This document shows, piece after piece, positions 62,109-64,000 of a DNA stretch of 64,000 bases. Under the pieces are notes generated by a model. The model made no database searches. It was not told the DNA's origin and was given only the letters and a program-made list of their open reading frames with translations. Source of the DNA: Vibrio harveyi NBRC 15634 = ATCC 14126 = KCTC 12724 (lineage in GTDB: Bacteria; Pseudomonadota; Gammaproteobacteria; Enterobacterales; Vibrionaceae); contig NZ_BCUF01000025.1 of NCBI RefSeq assembly GCF_001591145.1, forward strand, positions 18,660 through 82,659, written 5' to 3'. Position numbers and translations under genes: made by a program. Numbering within the stretch: the stretch's first letter is position 1; each line of letters starts with the position of its first letter.

Positions 62109-62441
62109 ATGAAAAAACTCATATTATGTATCGCCCTAACCGCTTTTGGTGTGTTAAGTCTGCCAAGTTATGCTGCCACCGATGCAGAAATCATCAGTCA
62201 AGAAGATGCCCTTAAAGCAGCGCTAGGGGCGTTAGATGTTGAGGTGCTAGGCATTCGTCACGATGAACCTGATACCCAGTGGGATGTGTTTATTAAACGT
62301 GGAGATAAAGCGTACGAAGTCGAGGTTGATGCTCTCACAGGTAAGATTGTTGCGGCGGAAGAGGAAAGTCTAGCCGAAGTTCAAGCAGAACTTTCTGGCG
62401 ATCTTTCACATGAAGGCGTGATTGGCGATGTCGATAAATAA
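62109..62441 (+). CDS. Secreted PepSY-domain protein
   Basis: A 110-aa periplasmic protein. Signal peptide KKLILCIALTAFGVLSLPSYA is cut near Ala22. The PepSY domain follows: AEIISQEDALKAALGA, then WDVFIKRGDKAYEVEVDALTGKIV, with the family's DALTGK turn. The strong Shine-Dalgarno AAGGAG before ATG 62109 sets the start; the longer open frame is not used. PepSY proteins often sit beside two-component or reductase genes, here a ferric-reductase-like gene. Confidence 0.9.
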   Translation: MKKLILCIALTAFGVLSLPSYAATDAEIISQEDALKAALGALDVEVLGIRHDEPDTQWDVFIKRGDKAYEVEVDALTGKIVAAEEESLAEVQAELSGDLSHEGVIGDVDK

Positions 62442-62516
62442 CGAGTGAGTTAAGGGCAACATAAACCGCTCCTATTAATCTCACTTTGTGTATTCCGCCC
62501 TTCTAATAGCCCATCG

Positions 62517-62544
62517 AAAAAAGGCGAACCAAATGATTCGCCTT
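62517..62544 (-). terminator. Terminator of the YHS gene
   Basis: AAGGCGAA and TTCGCCTT (62521-62528, 62537-62544) form an eight-pair stem. On the minus strand six T follow, so it ends the YHS gene transcript. The core GGCGAACCAAA is shared with the terminator at 60490. Confidence 0.82.
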
Positions 62545-62579
62545 GGGCGGACAGTAGGAAAGGAATTTATCGAAGACAG

Positions 62580-63056
62580 TTACAGCTTATCAGCGTCAAC
62601 GACTTTTATGGTTGTCCAATTAGAGTTGGCATCTTGGATGAAGCCTTGTGTATCTTCCAACCAGCGCTTTTGCACCGATTTATCAAGATTCAGATATAGT
62701 TTGCCGTCTTCAATTTTCCACGCTTGAGGGTCAGTTTCGAACTTTTTACCCATCGCTACACCAAATGCACAGTAACCACCGTATTGTGGTGCGTAAGCTT
62801 GTGGATCCGTTTTGAATTGATCACGGTTTGCCGCATTAGCAAAGTGGTAGATAGCATTGTTGTAAGTGGCTGAATATTCAGGCTTGCCTTGCACTGCGCC
62901 ATTATCTGTAAAGTACGCAACTGGGTCATATCCCTTGATCGCAAGATCATTTGCATCAACGCTCATGCCTACATCCGCAGCCATCAGTGAAAAACTGGTT
63001 CCGAGTAAAGCGGTCATTAAAGTGAGTTTTCGACCAGTTGATTTAATGCGTGACAT
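62580..63056 (-). CDS. Secreted YHS-domain protein
   Basis: A 158-aa protein with a signal peptide (KLTLMTALLGTSFSLMA, cut near residue 26). The YHS domain follows: IKGYDPVAYFTDNGAVQGKP, ATYNNAIYHFANAANRDQFK and YAPQYGGYCAFGVAMGKK. The family is linked to metal handling in some proteins; function here is unknown. AAGGAG precedes ATG 63056. The AraC-type gene is divergent and may control it. Confidence 0.9.
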   Translation of the reverse strand: MSRIKSTGRKLTLMTALLGTSFSLMAADVGMSVDANDLAIKGYDPVAYFTDNGAVQGKPEYSATYNNAIYHFANAANRDQFKTDPQAYAPQYGGYCAFGVAMGKKFETDPQAWKIEDGKLYLNLDKSVQKRWLEDTQGFIQDANSNWTTIKVVDADKL

Positions 63057-63166
63057 AGTAAGCTCCTTGTCTGTGTTTGTTTGCCTTGTGTGAATAAATT
63101 AGCTAACTCTTCCGGTCTATAAAGGGACAAAAGACCAAAAAAGTACGCGAATCGTTCGGAGGTAAC
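63057..63166. promoter_or_regulatory. Divergent promoter region, YHS / AraC genes
   Basis: A 110-bp gap. Shine-Dalgarno AAGGAG serves the minus-strand gene and GGAGGTAAC the plus-strand gene. Promoter hexamers are not clear. The arrangement suits a local regulator-target pair. Confidence 0.5.
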
Positions 63167-63997
63167 ATGGATCTGCTGTCACAACTGATGAAGCATTTTT
63201 CAATACGCACAGGCGTTTTCTATTCTGGACACTTGTGTGGCATCTCCTCGTTCCAAGCAGAGCACCATAACCGAGGCCATTTGCATGTTTTGAATGCTGG
63301 TGAATTGATACTGACAAGCGCAAACGAGAAGGCTCAAAAGCTAACAGAGCCTTGCATCGTTTATCTGCCAAACAATACGCCGCATAGAATTGAAGGGAGC
63401 GAAGAAACAGAATTGGTTTGCGCCAATGTGGATTATCGAGGTGGGCAGATCAACCCTCTATTGTCTGTCTTGCCGGATGTCGTCGTTATCCCTTTTAACG
63501 CGGTGCCGAACCTAACTCCGGTCTTGGATATGCTCTCTTCGGAAGCAAGAGGAAATGGCATCGGACAAGAGTTTTTATTGGATAAGCTGAGTGATACCTT
63601 AATGGCGTTGATCTTTCGTTATCTTATCGAGGAAAAGCAAATTGAACACGGCTTGTTTGCTGCGCTCGCCCACCCACGTCTAGCTCCCGTTGTGACCGCC
63701 ATTCATCAGCTCCCTGCCCGTCATTTTCATCTTAATGAATTGGCATCATTGGCGGCCATGTCTCGCACTCAGTTTATTGAGACCTTTAAACAAGTGGTTG
63801 GTGAAACTCCGGGGGATTATGTACAAAAGTGGCGAGTATCGGTCGCGCAATCGATGTTATTGCAAAATAAGCCGTTGAATTGGGTCTCTGATGAAGTCGG
63901 CTACAGTAGCTATTCTGGCTTCTCCCGCGCTTTTCAAAATGTCTCAGGAATGTCACCACGTCGCTGGTTACAAGAGCAAAAGGATGAAGTTGTTTGA
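63167..63997 (+). CDS. AraC-family transcriptional regulator
   Basis: A 276-aa regulator. The N-terminal cupin-type sensor domain (about 20-110) contains RGHLHVLNAGELILTSAN and YLPNNTPHRIEG. The C-terminal about 100 residues form the double helix-turn-helix: FHLNELASLAAMSRTQFI, then WVSDEVGYSSYSGFSRAFQ and GMSPRRWLQ. The domain order is typical of cupin-6 AraC activators. The ligand is unknown. It ends three bases before the window edge and is complete. Confidence 0.93.
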   Translation: MDLLSQLMKHFSIRTGVFYSGHLCGISSFQAEHHNRGHLHVLNAGELILTSANEKAQKLTEPCIVYLPNNTPHRIEGSEETELVCANVDYRGGQINPLLSVLPDVVVIPFNAVPNLTPVLDMLSSEARGNGIGQEFLLDKLSDTLMALIFRYLIEEKQIEHGLFAALAHPRLAPVVTAIHQLPARHFHLNELASLAAMSRTQFIETFKQVVGETPGDYVQKWRVSVAQSMLLQNKPLNWVSDEVGYSSYSGFSRAFQNVSGMSPRRWLQEQKDEVV

Positions 63998-64000
63998 CGC

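Overview
The window looks like a piece of a Vibrio chromosome, most likely the second chromosome of a Harveyi-clade species (V. parahaemolyticus and relatives). The main reason is the type VI secretion (T6SS) cluster at 5.8-41.3 kb. Its layout is one 16-gene minus-strand unit from tagH to clpV, a second minus-strand unit starting with hcp, and a divergent plus-strand ppkA unit. As far as I remember, that is the layout of the V. parahaemolyticus T6SS2 locus. A GH18 chitinase, sbcDC, rnz, gloA-nemA and a FadL-type porin fit a marine Vibrio. The species is not proven from sequence alone.

Layout. 0-1.5 kb: 5' part of a secreted chitinase and a divergent cystatin-like lipoprotein. 1.5-5.7 kb: sbcC and sbcD. 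5.7-8 kb: a small-gene island of probable T6SS immunity genes, containing an imperfect 46-bp direct repeat. 8-15.7 kb: effector module (hcp, vgrG, PAAR, an unrecognised 274-aa protein, an Rhs toxin with a nuclease-like tip, and its immunity gene). 15.9-36.6 kb: structural T6SS genes. 36.6-41.3 kb: divergent regulatory unit (Ser/Thr kinase ppkA, a receiver-domain protein, an HPt protein and a 59-aa protein). 41.4-44 kb: MazG-like protein, gloA-nemA and a NifW-like protein. 44.2-47.4 kb: acyltransferase and a RES-Xre toxin-antitoxin pair, with a 262-bp MITE inserted in the terminator between them. 47.4-50.7 kb: CDGSH/glutamate-synthase-like oxidoreductase, YbaK-like deacylase and RNase Z. 51-55.3 kb: FadL-type porin and a large beta-helix/cytochrome-like lipoprotein. 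55.3-64 kb: small unknown genes, GNAT, DUF457-type membrane protein, LPD1-like zincin, MFS transporter, ferric-reductase-like flavocytochrome, PepSY protein, YHS protein and an AraC regulator.

How it works together. TssJLM form the membrane complex, TssK/F/G/E/A the baseplate and assembly factors, and TssB/C the sheath, recycled by ClpV with TagJ. Hcp, VgrG and PAAR form the projectile that carries the Rhs toxin. PpkA, PppA, TagH and TagF form a phosphorylation switch, and the receiver/HPt pair suggests an added phosphorelay input. The immunity gene next to rhs has its ribosome binding site inside the last codons of the toxin gene. The extra immunity-like genes further downstream look like defences kept from earlier toxin tips.

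No tRNA, rRNA, CRISPR array, integron attC site or intact insertion sequence was seen. All family assignments come from reading motifs; no database search was run.
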